Below are positions 63,943 to 64,000 of a DNA stretch of 64,000 bases, piece after piece. Below the pieces are notes generated by a model. That model had not been told where the DNA came from, searched no databases, and saw nothing but the letters and a program-made list of their open reading frames with translations. Positions within the stretch are counted from its first letter, which is position 1; every line of letters begins with the position of its first letter. The DNA lies in NCBI GenBank assembly GCA_016712865.1, contig JADJQH010000008.1:1178001-1242000 (forward strand), read 5' to 3'. Source of the stretch: Dokdonella sp. GTDB lineage: Bacteria; Pseudomonadota; Gammaproteobacteria; Xanthomonadales; Rhodanobacteraceae. Both the position numbers and the translations under genes were made by a program.

Positions 63943-64000
63943 CCGTGTTACACAGCCGCCACGGATCCTTGCAGTTGGAATTCCCACGCGATGCGGCAAG

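Noticed and set aside
61267-63999. One 910-residue protein covering the NlpC/P60 gene and the upstream region
   Set aside because: The frame is open through the DUF819 gene by chance. A signal peptide at 62697 and a full DUF819 protein in another frame show two genes with an ATGA overlap.

Overview
The window is about 64 kb of high-GC chromosomal DNA. Its gene families point to a Lysobacterales (Xanthomonadales-like) gammaproteobacterium: a 180-kDa NAD-dependent glutamate dehydrogenase, a methionine synthase split into two genes behind an ArsR-methyltransferase, class III PHA synthase (PhaE/PhaC), an alpha/beta-fused 2-oxoacid dehydrogenase E1, a DUF1800/DUF1501 pair, and very many REP-type intergenic palindromes. 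I place it at order level only, from family recognition. I saw no rRNA, tRNA, CRISPR array, prophage or transposase gene.

Layout. 1-5.5 kb: start of rne, divergent rluC, a CPBP-like membrane protein, phhB, nfuA with an IscR-like promoter site, and two small cytochromes c. 5.8-14.7 kb: an RND efflux operon (lipoprotein adaptor plus two permeases). About 1.3 kb of repeat DNA separates the permeases and includes a 571-bp element with terminal inverted repeats. 15.2-16.4 kb: two coupled secreted proteins. 16.9-22 kb: M19 dipeptidase, phaEC and two small membrane proteins. 22-26.7 kb: metH in two parts under an ArsR-type regulator. 26.9-34.7 kb: acyl-CoA dehydrogenase, giant glutamate dehydrogenase and NAD kinase. 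34.7-39.6 kb: a secreted subtilase, then a 5'-nucleotidase gene with a 609-bp direct duplication flanking a 1.3-kb AT-richer island that carries an unknown secreted protein. 40-47.7 kb: polysaccharide deacetylase, glutaryl-CoA dehydrogenase, a pilin-like protein, GNAT, GST, fused E1 and a cyclase-FHA protein. 47.8-55.9 kb (minus strand): DUF559, DUF1501/DUF1800, a frameshifted murB, pyrD, DUF4190 and ALDH7. 56.4-63.8 kb (minus strand): what looks like a murein-peptide uptake and recycling locus (DUF819 permease, NlpC/P60 peptidase, dipeptide epimerase, RpiR regulator, DAACS symporter, APC permease).

How the genes fit together. GcdH and the ALDH7 enzyme fit lysine catabolism through aminoadipate and glutaryl-CoA. 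PhaE/PhaC make polyhydroxyalkanoate. The last six genes could import cell-wall peptides, release L-Ala-D-Glu, epimerise it and feed glutamate to catabolism, where the NAD-glutamate dehydrogenase acts. The intergenic DNA is unusually rich in palindromic repeats. Three near-identical REPIN doublets, two 100-bp hairpins, several tandem arrays and two suspicious homopolymer G/C tracts are noted separately.

Most notable observations: the terminal-inverted-repeat element whose outer edge has expanded into a 33-bp tandem array; the loss of proton-relay residues in the second RND permease; the 5'-nucleotidase duplication with its island; a shared C-terminal IF-x-x-G-F tail on three exported proteins; and the CG-dinucleotide frameshift in murB.
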